From Morinoia aosen (lineage: Eukaryota; Arthropoda; Malacostraca; Amphipoda; Talitridae): a stretch of 64,000 nt of DNA. The stretch is taken from assembly GCA_030386875.1 (NCBI GenBank), contig JASJYW010000026.1, positions 9,380,246-9,444,245 of the forward strand. Direction: 5' to 3'. This document shows positions 47,101-59,688 of this stretch, piece by piece. The position numbers and the translations under genes are program-made. How positions within the stretch are numbered: the first letter of the stretch is position 1; each line of letters starts with the position of its first letter. The notes under the pieces were generated by a model, which did no database searches, had not been told where the DNA came from, and saw only the letters and a list, made by a program, of their open reading frames with translations.

Positions 47101-50100
47101 GACCGTGGAATCGGCTAAATATCCACTTTCCGCCTATGTCGCCACGGAAAACAGCAAACGACGTGATTTTCAACGCATTCGGCCTAGGAATGGCCCAAAA
47201 CACGCATTTTAGCCCTGTCGACCGTGGAAACGGCTAAATATGCACTTTCCGCCTATGTCGCCACGGGAAACAGCAAACGACGTGATTTTCACCGCATTCG
47301 GCCTAGAAATGGCCCAAAACACACATTTTAGCTCTGTCGTACGTGGAAACGGCTAAATATGCACTTTCCGCCTATGTCGCCACGGGAAACAGCAAACGAC
47401 GTGATTTTCACCGCATTCGGCCTAGGAATGGCCAAAAACACGCATTTTAGCCCTGTCGACCGTGGAATCGGCTAAATATGCACTTTTCGCCTATGTCGCC
47501 ACGGGAAACAGCAAACGACGTGATTTTCACCGCATACGGCCTAGGAATGGCCCATAACACGCATTTTAGCCCTGTCGACCGTGAAAACGGCTAAATATGC
47601 ACTTTCCGCCTATGTCGCCACGGGAAACAGCAAACGACGTGATTTTCACCGCATTCGGCCTAGGAATTGCCCAAAACACGCATTTCAGCTCTGTCGACCG
47701 TGGAAACGACTAAATATGCACTTTCCGCCTATGTCGCCACGGGAAACAGCAAACGACGTGATTTTCACCGCATTCGGCCTAGGAATGGCCAAAAACACGC
47801 ATTTTAGCCCTGTCGACCGTGGAATCGGCTAAATATGCACTTTCCGCCTATGTCGCCACCGGAAACAGCAAACGACGTGATTTTCACCGCATTCGGCCTA
47901 GGAATGGCCCAAAACACGCATTTTAGCCCTGTCGACCGTGGAAACGGTTAAATATGCACTTTCCGCCTATGTCGCCACGGGAAACAGCAAACGACGTGAT
48001 TTTCACCGCATTCGACCTAGGAATGGCCCAAAACACGCATTTTAGCTCTGTCGACCGTGGAAACGGCTAAATATGCACTTTCCGCCTATGTCGCCACGGG
48101 AAACAGCAAACGACGTGATTTTCACCGCATTCGGCCTAGGAATGGCCCAAAACACGCATTTTAGCTCTGTCGACCGTGGAATCGAGTAAATATGCACTTC
48201 CCGCCTATGTCGCCACGGGAAACAGCAAACGACGTGATTTTCACCGCATTCGGCCTAGGAATGGCCCATAACACGCATTTTAGCTCTGTCGACCGTGGAA
48301 TCGGCTAAATATGCACTTTCCGCCTATGTCGCCACGGGAAACAGCAAACGACGTGATTTTCACCGCATTCGGCCTAGGAATGGCCCAAACACGCATTTTA
48401 GCCCTGTCGACCGTGGAATCGGCTAAATATGCACTTTCCGCCTTTGTCGCCACGGGAAACAGCAAACGACGTGATTTTCACCGCATTCGGCCAAGGAATG
48501 GCCCAAAACACGCATTTTAGCCCTGTCGACCGTGGAATCGGCTAAATATGCACTTTCCGCCTATGTCGCCACGGGAAACAGCAAAGACTTGATTTTCACC
48601 GCATTCGGCCTAGGAATGGCCCAAAACACGCATTTTAGCTCTGTCGACCGTGGAAACGGCTAAATATGCACTTTCCGCCTATGTCGCCACGGGAAACAGC
48701 AAACGACGTGATTTTCACCGCATTCGGCATAGGAATGGCCCATAACACGCATTTTAGCTCTGTCGACCGTGGAAACGGCTAAATATGCACTTTCCGCCTA
48801 TGTCGCCACGGGAAACAGCAAACGACGTGATTTTCACCGCATTCGGCCTAGGAATGGCCCAAAACACGCATTTTAGCCCTGTCGACCGTGGTAACGGCTA
48901 AATATGCACTTTCCGCCTATGTCGCCCCGAAAACAGCAAACGACGTGATTTTCACCGCATTCGGCCTAGGAATGGCCCAAAACACGCATTTTAGCTCTGT
49001 CGACCGTGGAAACGGCTAAATATGCACTTTCCGCCTATGTCGCCACGGGAAACAGCAAACGACGTGATTTTCACCGCATTCGGCCTAGAAATGGCCCAAA
49101 ACACGCATTTTAGCCCTGTCGACCGTGGAAACGGCTAAATATGCACTCTCCGTATTTGTCGCCACGGGAAACAGCAAACGACGTGATTTTCACCGCATTC
49201 GGCCAAGGAATGGCCAAAAACACGCATTTTAGCCCGGTCGACCATGGAAACGGCTAAATATGCACTTTCCGCCTATGTCGCCACGGGAAACAGCAAACGA
49301 CGTGATTTTCACCGCATTCGGCCTAGGAATGGCCCAAAACACGCATTTTAGCTCTGTCGACCGTGGAATCGGGTAAATATGCACTTTCCGCCTATGTCGC
49401 CACGGGAAACAGCAAACGACGTGATTTTCACCGCATTCGGCCTAGGAATGGCCCATAACACGCATTTTAGCTCTGTCGACCGTGGAATCGGCTAAATATG
49501 CACTTTCCGCCTATGTCGCCACGGGAAACAGCAAACGACGTAATTTTCACCGCATTCGGCCTAGGAATGGCCCAAAACACGCATTTTAGCCCTGTCGACC
49601 GTGGAATCGGCTAAATATGCACTTTCCGCCTTTGTCGCCACGGGAAACAGCAAACGACGTGATTTTCACCGCATTCGGCCTAGGAATAGCCCAAAACACG
49701 CATTTTAGCCCTGTCGACCGTGGAATCGGCTAAATATGCACTTTCCGCCTATGTCGCCACGGGAAACAGCAAAGACTTGATTTTCACCGCATTCGGCCTA
49801 GGAATGGCCCAAAACACGCATTTTAGCTCTGTCGACCGTGGAAACGGCTAAATATGCACTTTCCGCCTATGTCGCCACAGGAAACAGCAAACGACGTGAT
49901 TTTCACCGCATTCGGCCTAGGAATGGCCCAAAACACGCATTTTAGCTCTGTCGACCGTGGAAACGGCTAAATATGCACTTTCCGCCTATGTCGCCACGGG
50001 AAACAGCAAACGACGCGATTTTCACCGCATTCGGCCTGGAAATGGCCCAAACCACGCATTTTAGCTCTGTCGACCGTGGAATCGGCTAAATATGCACTTT

Positions 50101-53100
50101 CCGCCTATGTCGCCACGGGAAACAGCAAACGACGTGTTTTTCACCGCATTCGGCCTAGGAATGGCTCAAAACACGCATTTTATCTCTGTCGACCGTGGAA
50201 ACGGCATATATGCACTTTCCGCCTATGTCGCCACGGGAAACAGCAAACGACGTGATTTTCACCGCATTCGGCCTAGGAATGGCCCAAAACACGCATTTTA
50301 GCTATGTCGACCGTGGAATCGGCTAAATATGCACTTTCCGCCTATGTCGCCACGGGAAACAGCAAACGACGTGATTTTCACCGCATTCGGCCTAGGAATG
50401 GCCCAAAACACGCATTTTAGCTCTTTCGACCGTGGAATCGGCTATATATGCACTTTCCGCCTATGTCGCCACGGGAAACAGCAAACGACGTGATTTCCAC
50501 CGCATTCGGCCTAGGAATGGCCCAAAACACGCATTTTAGCTCTGTCGACCGTGGAAACGGCTAAATATGCACTTTCCGCCTATGTCGCCACGGGAAACAG
50601 CAAACGACGTGATTTTCACCGCATTCGGCCTAGGAATGGTCAAAAACACGCATTTTAGCCCTGTCGACCGTGGAATCGGCTAAATATGCACTTTCCGCCT
50701 ATGTCGCCACGGGAAACAGCAAACGACGTGATTTTCACCGCATTCGGCCTAGGAATGGCCCAAAACACGCATTTTAGCCCTGTCGACCGTGGAAACGGCT
50801 AAATATGCACTTTCCGCCTATGTCGCCACGGGAAACAGCAAACGACGTGATTTTCACCGCATTCGGCCTAGGAATGGCCAAAAACACGCATTTTAGCCCT
50901 GTCGACCGTGGAATCGGCTAAATATGCACTTTCCGCCTATGTCGCCACGGGAAACAGCAAACGACGTGATTTTCACCGCATTCGGCCTAGTAATGGCCCA
51001 AAACACGCATTTTAGCCCTGTCGACCGTGAAAACGGCTAAATATGCACTTTCCGCCTATGTCGAAACAGGAAACAGCAAACGACGTGATTTTCACCGCAT
51101 TCGGCCTAGGAATGGCCCAAAACACGCATTTTAGCTCTGTCGACAGTGGAAACGGCTAAATATGCACTTTCCGCCTATGTCGCCACGGGAAACAGCAAAC
51201 GACGTGATTTTCACCGCATTCGGCCTAGGAATGGCTCAAAACACGCATTTTAGCTCTGTCGACCGTGGAATCGGCTAAATATGCACTTTCCGCCTATGTC
51301 GCCACGGGAAACAGCAAACGACGTGATTTTCACCGCATTCGGCCTTGGAATGGCCCAAAACACGCATTTTAGCTCTGTCGACCGTGGAAACGGCTAAATA
51401 TGCACTTTTCGCCTATGTCGCCACGGGAATCAGCAAACGACGTGATTTTCACCGCATTCGGCCTAGGAATGGCCATAAACACGCATTTTAGCCCTGTCGA
51501 CCATGGAATCGGCAAAATATGCACTTTCCGCCTATGTCGCCACGGGAAACAGCAAACGACGTGATTTTCACCGCATTCGGCCAAGGAATGGCCAAAAACA
51601 CGCATTTTAGCCCTGTCGACCGTGTAATCGGCTAAATATGCACTTTCCGCCTATGTCGCCACGGGAAACAGCAAACGACGTGATTTTCACCGCATTCGGC
51701 CTAGGAATGGCCCAAAACACGCATTTTAGCCCTGTCGACCGTGGAAACGGCTAAATATGCACTTTCCGCCTATGTCGCCACAGGAAACAGCAAACGACGT
51801 GATTTTCACCGCATTCGGCCTAGGAATGGCCCAAAACACGCATTTTAGCTCTGTCGACAGTGGAAACGGCTAAATATGCACTTTCCGCCTATGTCGCCAC
51901 GGGAAACAGAAAACGACGTGATTTTCACCGCATTCGGCCTAGGAATGGCTCAAAACACGCATTTTAGCTCTGTGACCGTGGAATCGGCTAAATATGCACT
52001 TTCCGCCTATGTCGCCACGGGAAACAGCAAACGACGTGATTTTCACCGCATTCGGCCTAGGAATGGCCCAAAACACGCATTTTAGCCCTGTCGACCGTGG
52101 AAACGGCTAAATATGCACTTTCCGCCTATGTCGCCACGGGAAACAGCAAACGACGTGATTTTCACCGCATTCGGCCTAGGAATGGCCAAAAACACGCATT
52201 TTAGCCCTGTCGACCGTGGAATCGGCTAAATATGCACTTTCCGCCTATGTCGCCACGGGAAACAGCAAACGACGAGATTTTCACCGCATTCGGCCTAGGA
52301 ATGGCCCAAAACACGCATTTTAGCCCTGTCGACCGTGGAAACGGCTAAATATGCACTTTCCGCCTATGTCGCCCCAGGAAACAGCAAACGACGTGATTTT
52401 CACCGCATTCGGCCTAGGAATGGCCCAAAACACGCATTTTAGCTCTGTCGACCGTGGAAACGGCTAAATATGCACTTTCCGCCTATGTCGCCACGGGAAA
52501 CAGCAAACGACGTGATTTTCACCGCATTCGGCCTAGAAATGGCCCAAAACACGCATTTTAGCCCTGTCGACCGTGAAAACGGCTAAATATGCATATCCGT
52601 ATTTGTCGCCACGGGAAACAGCAAACGACGTGATTTTCACCGCATTCGGCCAAGGAATGGCCAAAAACACGTATTTTAGCCCAATCGACCATGGAAACGG
52701 CTAAATATGCACTTTCCGCCTATGTCGCCACGGGAAACAGCAAACGACGTGATTTTCACCGCATTCGACCTAGGAATGGCCCAAAACACGCATTTTAGCC
52801 CTGTCGACCGTGGAAACGGCTAAATATGCACTTTCCGCCTATGTCGCCACAGGAAACAGCAAACGACGTGATTTTCACCGCATTCGGCCTAGGAATGGCC
52901 CAAAACACGCATTTTAGCTCTGTCGACCGTGGAAAAGGCTAAATATGCACTTTCCGCCTATGTCGCCACGGGAAACAGCAAACGACGTGATTTTCACCGC
53001 ATTCGGCCTAGGAATGGCCAAAAACACGCATTTTAGCCCTGTCGACCGTGGAATCGGCTAAATATGCACTTTCCGCCTATGTCGTCACGGGAAACAGCAA

Positions 53101-56100
53101 ACGACGTGATTTTCACCGCATTCGGCCTAGGAATGGCCCAAAACACGCATTTTAGCCCTGTCGACCGTGGAAATGGCTAGATATGCACTTTCCGCCTATG
53201 TCGCCACGGGAAACAGCAAACGACGTGATTTTCACCGCATTCGGCCTAGGAATGGCCCAAAACACGCATTTTAGCTCTGTCGACCGTGGAAACGGCTAAA
53301 TATGCACTTTCCGCCTATGTCGCCACGGGAAACAGCAAACGACGTGATTTTCACCGCATTCGGCCTAGGAATGGCCATAAACACGCATTTTAGCCCTGTC
53401 GACCGTGGAATCGGCTAAATATGCACTTTCCGCCTATGTCGCCACGGGAAACAGCAAACGACGAGATTTTCACCGCATTCGGCCTAGGAATGGCCCAAAA
53501 CACGCATTTTAGCCCTGTCGACCGTGGAAACGGCTAAATATGCACTTTCCGCCTATGTCGCCCCGGGAAACAGCAAATGACGTGATTTTCACCGCATTCG
53601 GCCTAGGAATGTCCCAAAACACGCATTTTAGCTCTGTCGTCCGTGGAAACGGCTAAATATGCACTTTCCGCCTATGTCGCCACGGGAAACAGCAAACGAC
53701 GTGATTTTCACCGCATTCGGCCTAGAAATGGCCCAAAACACGCATTTTAGCCCTGTCGACCGTGGAAACGGCTAAATATGCACTTTCCGTATTTGTCGCC
53801 ACGGGGAACAGCAAACGACGTGATTTTCGCCGCATTCGGCCAAGGAATGGCCAAAAACACGCATTTTAGCCCGGTCGACCATGGAAACGGCTAAATATGC
53901 ACTTTCCGCCTATGTCGCCACGGGAAACAGCAAACGACGTGATTTTCACCGCATTCGGCCTAGGAATGGCCCAAAACACGCATTTTAGCCCTGTCGACCG
54001 TGGAAACGGCTAAATATGCACTTCCGCCTATGTCGCCACAGGAAACAGCAAACGACGTGATTTTCATCGCATTCGGCCTAGGAATGGCCCAAAACACGCA
54101 TTTTAGCTCTGTCGACCGTGGAAACGGCTAAATATGCACTTTCCGCCTATGTCGCCACGGGAAACAGCAAACGACGTGATTTTCACCGCATTCGGCCTAG
54201 GAATGGCCAAAAACACGCATTTTAGCCCTGTCGACCGTGGAATCGGCTGCATATGCACTTTCCGCCTATGTCGCCACGGGAAACAGCAAACGACGTGATT
54301 TTCACCGCATTCGGCCTAGGAATGGCCCAAAACACGCATTTTAGCTCTGTCGACCGTGGAAACGGCTATATATGCACTTTCCGCCTATGTCGCCACGGGA
54401 AACAGCAAACGACGTGATTTTCACCGCATTCGGCCTAGGAATGCCCCAAAACACGCATTTTAGCTCTGTCGACCGTGGAATCGGCCATATATGCAATTTC
54501 CGCCTATGTCGCCACGGGAAACAGCAAACGACGTGATTTTCACCGCATTCGGCATAGGAATGGCCCAAAACACGCATTTTAGCCCTATGGACCGTGGAAT
54601 CGGCTAAATATGCAGTTTCCGCCTATGTCGCCACGGGAAACAGCAAACGACGTGATTTTCACCGCATTCGGCCTAGGAATGGCCCAAAACACGCATTTTA
54701 GCTCTGTCGACCGTGGAATCGGCTAAATATGCACTTTCCGCCTATGTCGCCACGGGAAACAGCAAACGACGTGATTTTCACCGCATTCGGCCTAGGAATG
54801 GCCCAAAACACGCATTTTAGCTCTGTCGACCGTGGAATCGGCTAAATATGCACTTCTCGCCTATGTCGCCACGGGAAACAGCAAACGACGTGATTTTCAC
54901 CGCATTCGGCCTAGGAATGGCCCAAAACACGTATTTTAGCTCTGTCGACCGTGGAATCGGCTAAATATGCACTTTCCGCCTATGTCGCCACGGTAAACAG
55001 CAAACGACGTGATTTTCACCGCATTCGGCCTAGCAATGGCCCAAAACACGCATTTTAGCTCTGTCGACCGTGGAATCGGCTAAATATGCACTTTCCGCCT
55101 ATGTCGCCACGCGAAACAGCAAACGACGTGATTTTCACCGCATTCGGCCTAGGAATGGCCCAAAACACGCATTTTAGCCCTGTCGACCGTGGAAACGGCT
55201 AAGTATGCACTTTCCGCCTATGTTGCCACGGGAAACAGCAAACGACGTGATTTTCACCGCATTCGGCCTAGGAATTTCCAAAACACGCATTTTAGCTCTG
55301 TCGACCGTGGAATCGGCTAAATATGTACTTTCCGCCTATGTCGCCACGGGAAACAGCAAACGACGTGATTTTCACCGCATTCGGCCTAGGAATGGCCCAA
55401 AACACGCATTTTAGCTTTGTCGTCCGTGGAAACGGCTAAATATGCACTTTCCGCCTATTTCGCCACGGGAAAAAGCAAACGACGTGATTTTCACCGCATT
55501 CGGCCTAGGAATGGCCCAAAACACGCATTTTAGCCCTGTCGACCGTGGAAACGGCTAAATATGCACTTTCCGTATTTGTCGCCACGGGAAACAGCAAACG
55601 ACGTTATTTTCACCGCATTCGGCCTAGGAATGGCCAAAAACACGCATTTTAGCCCGGTCGACCATGGAAACGGCTAAATATGCACTTTCCGCCTATGTCG
55701 CCACGGGAAACAGCAAACGACGTGATTTTCACCGCATTCGGCCTAGGAATGGTCCAAAACACGCATTTTAGCCCTGTCGACCGTGGAAACGGCTAAATAC
55801 GCACTTCCCGCCTATGTCGCCACAGGAAAACAGCAAACGACGTGATTTTCACCGCATTCGGCCTAGGAATGGCCCAAAACACGCATTTTAGCTCTGTCGA
55901 CCGTGGAAACGGCTAAATATGCACTTTCCGCCTATGTCGCCACGGGAAACAGCAAACGACGTGATTTTCACCGCATTCGGCCTAGGAATGGCCAAAAACA
56001 CGCATTTTAGCCCTGTCGACCGTGGAATCGGCTAAATATGCACTTTCCGCCTATGTCGCCACGGGAAACAGCAAACGACGTGATTTTCACCGCATTCGGC

Positions 56101-56582
56101 GTAGGAATGGCCAAAAACACGCATTTTAGCCCTGTCGACCGTGGAATCGGCTAAATATGCACTTTCCGCCTATGTCGCCACGGGAAACAGCAAACGACGG
56201 GATTTGCACCGCATTCGGCCTAGGAAAGGCCCAAAACACGCATTTTAGCTCTGTCGACCGTGGGAAACGGCTAAATATGCACTTTCCGCCTATGTCGCCA
56301 CGGGAAACAGCAAACGACGTGATTTTCACCGCATTCGGCCTAGGAATGGCCCAAAACACGCATTTTAGCTCTGTCGACCGTGGAATCGGGTAAATATGCA
56401 CTTTCCGCCTATGTCGCCACGGGAAACAGCAAATGACGTGATTTTCACCGCATTCGGCCTAGGAATGGCCCATATCACGCATTTTAGCTCTTTCGACCGT
56501 GGAATCGGCTAAATATGCACTTTCCGCCTATGTCGCCACGGGAAACAGCAAACGACGTGATTTTCACCGCATTCGGCCTAGG
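44143..56582 (-). repeat. 119-bp satellite array, orientation B, distinct variant set (about 104 monomers)
   Basis: Same monomer, but here AGCCCTGTCGACC and GTGGAAACGGC are common, versus AGCTCTG and GGAATCGG elsewhere. A signature pair, CGTATTTGTCGCC followed by GGTCGACCATGG (or a one- or two-base variant), marks block starts at 44396, 49152, 52599, 53789 and 55572, that is about 40, 29, 10 and 15 monomers apart. One block pair (44.3-45.4 kb and 49.1-50.3 kb) shares TTTTATCTCTGTCGACC and CGGCATATATGC but differs in length by one monomer. The array ends at 56582 within CGGCCTAGG, where copy 3 begins. Confidence 0.95.
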
Positions 56583-56903
56583 TGTTCCGGCCCTTTCTAT
56601 GTACCGGCCGAACACTACGCGAATGGGGTTCGGGAGTGACGAAGCAGCCGCGTAGTTATAGTTTATTTATACTTCAGAGTTGATACAGGCTAGGAGGCTT
56701 GGTAAGAATCAGAGAGATCAGACAATAGTTGCTCGTACAAGTCTTCTACAACGCATCTGAGATCTAAACAGGTGCTTCCTCTAAGGTAACGCGTCTGCTA
56801 CTGGACAGTGATGACTCTGTCTACTGTGATCTCCATGACAGCGCACCCACAATGAACAGCGCTGTCTCTTGCTGATGCTATTTATACATTCTGAGGGCGC
56901 ACA
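56583..56903 (-). repeat. 3' LTR of copy 3 (321 bp)
   Basis: The reverse complement begins TGTGCGCCCTCA and ends GGCCGGAACA. It differs from the copy 2 LTR at about seven positions, roughly 98% identity by eye. TATAAATA and AATAAA are kept. Confidence 0.93.
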
Positions 56904-56917
56904 TAATGCTCCCCCCA
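56904..56917 (-). promoter_or_regulatory. Polypurine tract of copy 3
   Basis: On the minus strand ATGGGGGGAGCATTA precedes the LTR, as in copies 1 and 2. Confidence 0.75.
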
Positions 56918-58256
56918 TTACTTAAAAATTCTTTATGACAATAAAAATTTTTAAACGTTATTCAATTAACTTTGATTTTCCCTCGACTATCAGTTATTCT
57001 TACAATCCGTCAAGTCAGTTCGAGCAGATCAAAACGTATGACACTAAGGGCTTCCAAATAATGAACGGAGGTAGACAGGTATGGCTTTTTTGTCTGTAGC
57101 AAAACATAAAAACATAGTTCGACGGCAAACCTACATTTTGTTAGACATTATAGTGTTAATTCACTACTAGATTTTTAGAATCCAAAATCAACCAAATTAA
57201 TCACTCTACGCACTTAGCTCAAACAATTTGTTCATTCATCATTAAGTTATTTATCAATTGATTCTTAGAATTCTTGGCTACTCCAGGTATTTCGGATACA
57301 AAAGATATACCGCACAATTATTTAACATATCAGAATATCAAAATCAAACATCAAAACGCGTACTGAATAGATCAACTGAAGTTATAGAATATAAGTGTAT
57401 ATACGCAAACAATACAATACTAGAATTGGCAAGTACAAATCGTCCTACGATTTAAATTAACTCATTTCAGTTCAAGTAAATTAAATATAGAAAGTAAGTA
57501 GAATAATCAATAAGTAACTAATTCGATTTATTCTAATCAATCAACAAGCGTACAATTTGGTTTAGTCGCAATCGAATAATTAGTCTCGCTAATTCTAGCG
57601 AAACATGAACAAAGCATGTCTATAGGATAGAATACATAATCCGTATGTAATAGAGATTTAATAGTTTTTAATTCAATAAAAATTTTATGGTAGAGAAAAA
57701 TCTACGGATTTCAATACCAGAATTTAACTATCTCGTGTCACATTTTTCTCGCGTTACATTAGCAGCGTGGCACGCCGCTGAAAAATGCTGTGAATACGAA
57801 AACTCTCCGATAAATGCATTAATAAAATTAAATTCGCAAGCGATCGTTACATGGGAAAATATAAGTAGTTATTTTCTGCTTTTATGCTTTTCAATCATTA
57901 CAATTAAAATGGTTCTTCGAATTATCAAAAAGCTCTCGTCCTTCGCGAACTCCCGATGAACAAAACATTTCCATAGGCGAGTAAAACAACAGCAAGGATT
58001 ATATTAAACGGCATCAGAATAATAACAACAAACCGTATCAAATAGCAGTAGACTAAGACATAGGATACTGTATAGAGGAGAAGTATGCTAATAAGATATC
58101 TACTCTTCGGAATTTTTCATTTTTCTGAGCTGCAAAAAGTTTTTCTTTATAGTCAACTTGCACTGTGATTATTCTTTATAAATGAGACTAAAAACATTTT
58201 CTGTGTATTTTTTGCTTGAAAAAGATCCATCTTGTATGGATATTGTAGTTGTAATG
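56918..58256 (-). other. Untranslated 3' region of copy 3
   Basis: AT-rich, related to 367-1452 and 35409-36610. Short open frames on either strand (for example 57687-57959 plus) are not shared as proteins between copies, and I do not accept them. Confidence 0.7.
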
Positions 58257-58580
58257 TTATGTGTTGACTTGAGGTGGGGCTGCGAGTATTTGCTTAGGAT
58301 TACAAATCTCCTTCCAAACGTTTCGCCGCAAGGCTACATCTTCTCCACTAAGTCTACTAATGATTTTGTTTAAGTCTCGCTTAATATAAATAATCATGAC
58401 TGTGATAATAATCGTGATGAGAGTGTAAATGAGCAACATTATATCACTCAACTGATCGGGAATGAGATCTACTCTCGTTTCCTCCGTGTGACGGATGAGT
58501 TCATCCGAGATCTGGCCATTATTGGCCTTAATCGCAGTTAATATGGCATCTACATTAATATTAGATACCTTATTGCCCAT
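58257..58580 (-). CDS. Third ORF of copy 3: single-pass membrane protein (env-like?)
   Basis: 107 residues from the ATG at 58580; the frame stays open upstream to a stop at 58659-58661, so the real start may lie further 5' or on a spliced exon. A polar N-terminal part (MGNKVSNINVDAI...) is followed by a hydrophobic segment at about 47-66 (LLIYTLITIIITVMIIYI), then KRDLNK and a basic tail ending at PPQVNT. Copy 1 keeps the N-terminal half almost unchanged while the tail has drifted, suggesting selection on the former. The layout is that of an anchor and cytoplasmic tail; no receptor-binding or fusion region is visible. Upstream in the same frame, TACTAAC and TTTCAAG (about 58628-58652) could be a second splice acceptor. 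Confidence 0.6.
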   Translation of the reverse strand: MGNKVSNINVDAILTAIKANNGQISDELIRHTEETRVDLIPDQLSDIMLLIYTLITIIITVMIIYIKRDLNKIISRLSGEDVALRRNVWKEICNPKQILAAPPQVNT

Positions 58581-58708
58581 CTTAACAGGCCAAAAAGATA
58601 CTAACAGCGCGGGAATTAAAATGGTGCCGCTTGAAATTACGTAAGTAGTTAGTATTGATTAATAGTGAATATTGTTTTTAGCAATTACAGATATCGAAAT
58701 TTATTTTA

Positions 58709-58933
58709 TCACTGAATGGTTGCTGGAAATGCAGCGATTCTTATTTTAAATACGAGTTCGATATCGTTTCCGGCTTCATATATCAATATACGTGTACGTA
58801 GAGGGGAATCAAGGTTCAGGAATATGGTTAATTTGCAGTAGGCCTCCTGTAACAATTCTTTAGGTACCCTAATTGAGAAAACGATCGTCGATTCCTGTGG
58901 TTGCCAGATTTGGTTGCTAGCCCCGGTACACAT
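58709..58933 (-). CDS. Small ORF upstream of the membrane ORF in copy 3, unknown
   Basis: About 74 residues from ATG 58933, beginning MCTGASNQIWQPQ. No membrane segment, signal peptide or known motif. It starts about 85 bp after the acceptor-like site, so it would be the first ATG on a spliced RNA. It is absent from copy 2, and copy 1 does not reach this far, so conservation cannot be tested. It could be a remnant of a longer third ORF. Confidence 0.35.
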   Translation of the reverse strand: MCTGASNQIWQPQESTIVFSIRVPKELLQEAYCKLTIFLNLDSPLRTRILIYEAGNDIELVFKIRIAAFPATIQ

Positions 58934-59019
58934 CAATACAAATTAAGCAGTGAATGCGTATGTTGTAAGTCGGAGTGTGTAAAAATGTTCCGGAGTTGTT
59001 CAGGAATCGCTCCAGGAAT

Positions 59020-59047
59020 CTGAAAAGAACGATACATTCTTATTAGC
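59020..59047 (-). promoter_or_regulatory. Candidate 3' splice site of copy 3
   Basis: Reverse complement reads GCTAATAAG ... CGTTCTTTTCAG, with AG at 59021-59020, as at 35149-35175 in copy 2. Confidence 0.45.
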
Positions 59048-59083
59048 ATGGCCCCAAGATTAAAGTAAACAATTTACGTTTCA

Positions 59084-59201
59084 TACTAGGATATTTCATA
59101 CTAAGATTTCATACTAATATTTCATACTAAGCTTTCATGCTAAGATTTCATACTAAGATTTCATGCTAAGATTTCATACTAAGATTTCATGCTAAGATTT
59201 C
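59084..59201 (-). repeat. 13-bp minisatellite of copy 3, about 9 units
   Basis: The same alternating GAAATCTTAGCAT / GAAATCTTAGTAT units as copy 2 but nearly twice as many, with degenerate units in the middle. Confidence 0.85.
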
Positions 59202-59688
59202 ACAAACAATTTACGTTTCATACTAAGGCACGCTTCCTTCCCTCTCATCAAGACACATAGATTTCAACTACACTGCCAGGCATGTAATTGTTTTCAAACA
59301 ATTTGCGGCAGGTGCCATACAGATCTCGCAGGCTTCGCACTCACGCTCTCGTGTCGACATCTCACGATTGCACCTAAGTTTATCAATTCAAGCTCACGAC
59401 CTGATGAGCACACTCTGATGTCGCAACGATAGTATGACAACATCCTCAGCTCATCATCTCGGCTGAAGGTGTTTGCGTAACAGAAATATTTCCTAGAGCA
59501 AGACACACATAAATCTTAAGAACTCAAAGAACGCACTTACAAGCTAAGAACTCATAGAACTCAATTACAGGTTAAGAACTCATAGAACGCATAGAACGAA
59601 CTTACAACTAAATACCATTGAAATACATATATGGAATGGCATTTTTCAGAATATAAAGAATGAACAATTACGAACTAATTTGACAATT

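Noticed and set aside
2557..56401. Many 62-122-codon open frames in the satellite with recurring phrases such as MHFPPMSPRETANDV or ALSAYVATGNSKRR
   Set aside because: They are the three frames of one 119-bp monomer. Since 119 is not a multiple of 3 the frame changes at every boundary and soon stops. Similar frames exist on both strands, and indels are not avoided in multiples of 3.
1788..56582. CRISPR array (regular repeats)
   Set aside because: The repeats are contiguous 119-bp monomers without unique spacers, in a eukaryotic context.
1788..56582. CENP-B box in the satellite
   Set aside because: TTCGGCCTAGGAATGG matches the TTCG and the central A of the box but lacks the CGGG part, so it is not a match by eye.
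57687..57959. 90-codon open frame on the plus strand of the copy 3 3' region
   Set aside because: It is antisense to the element and is broken in the matching parts of copies 1 and 2.
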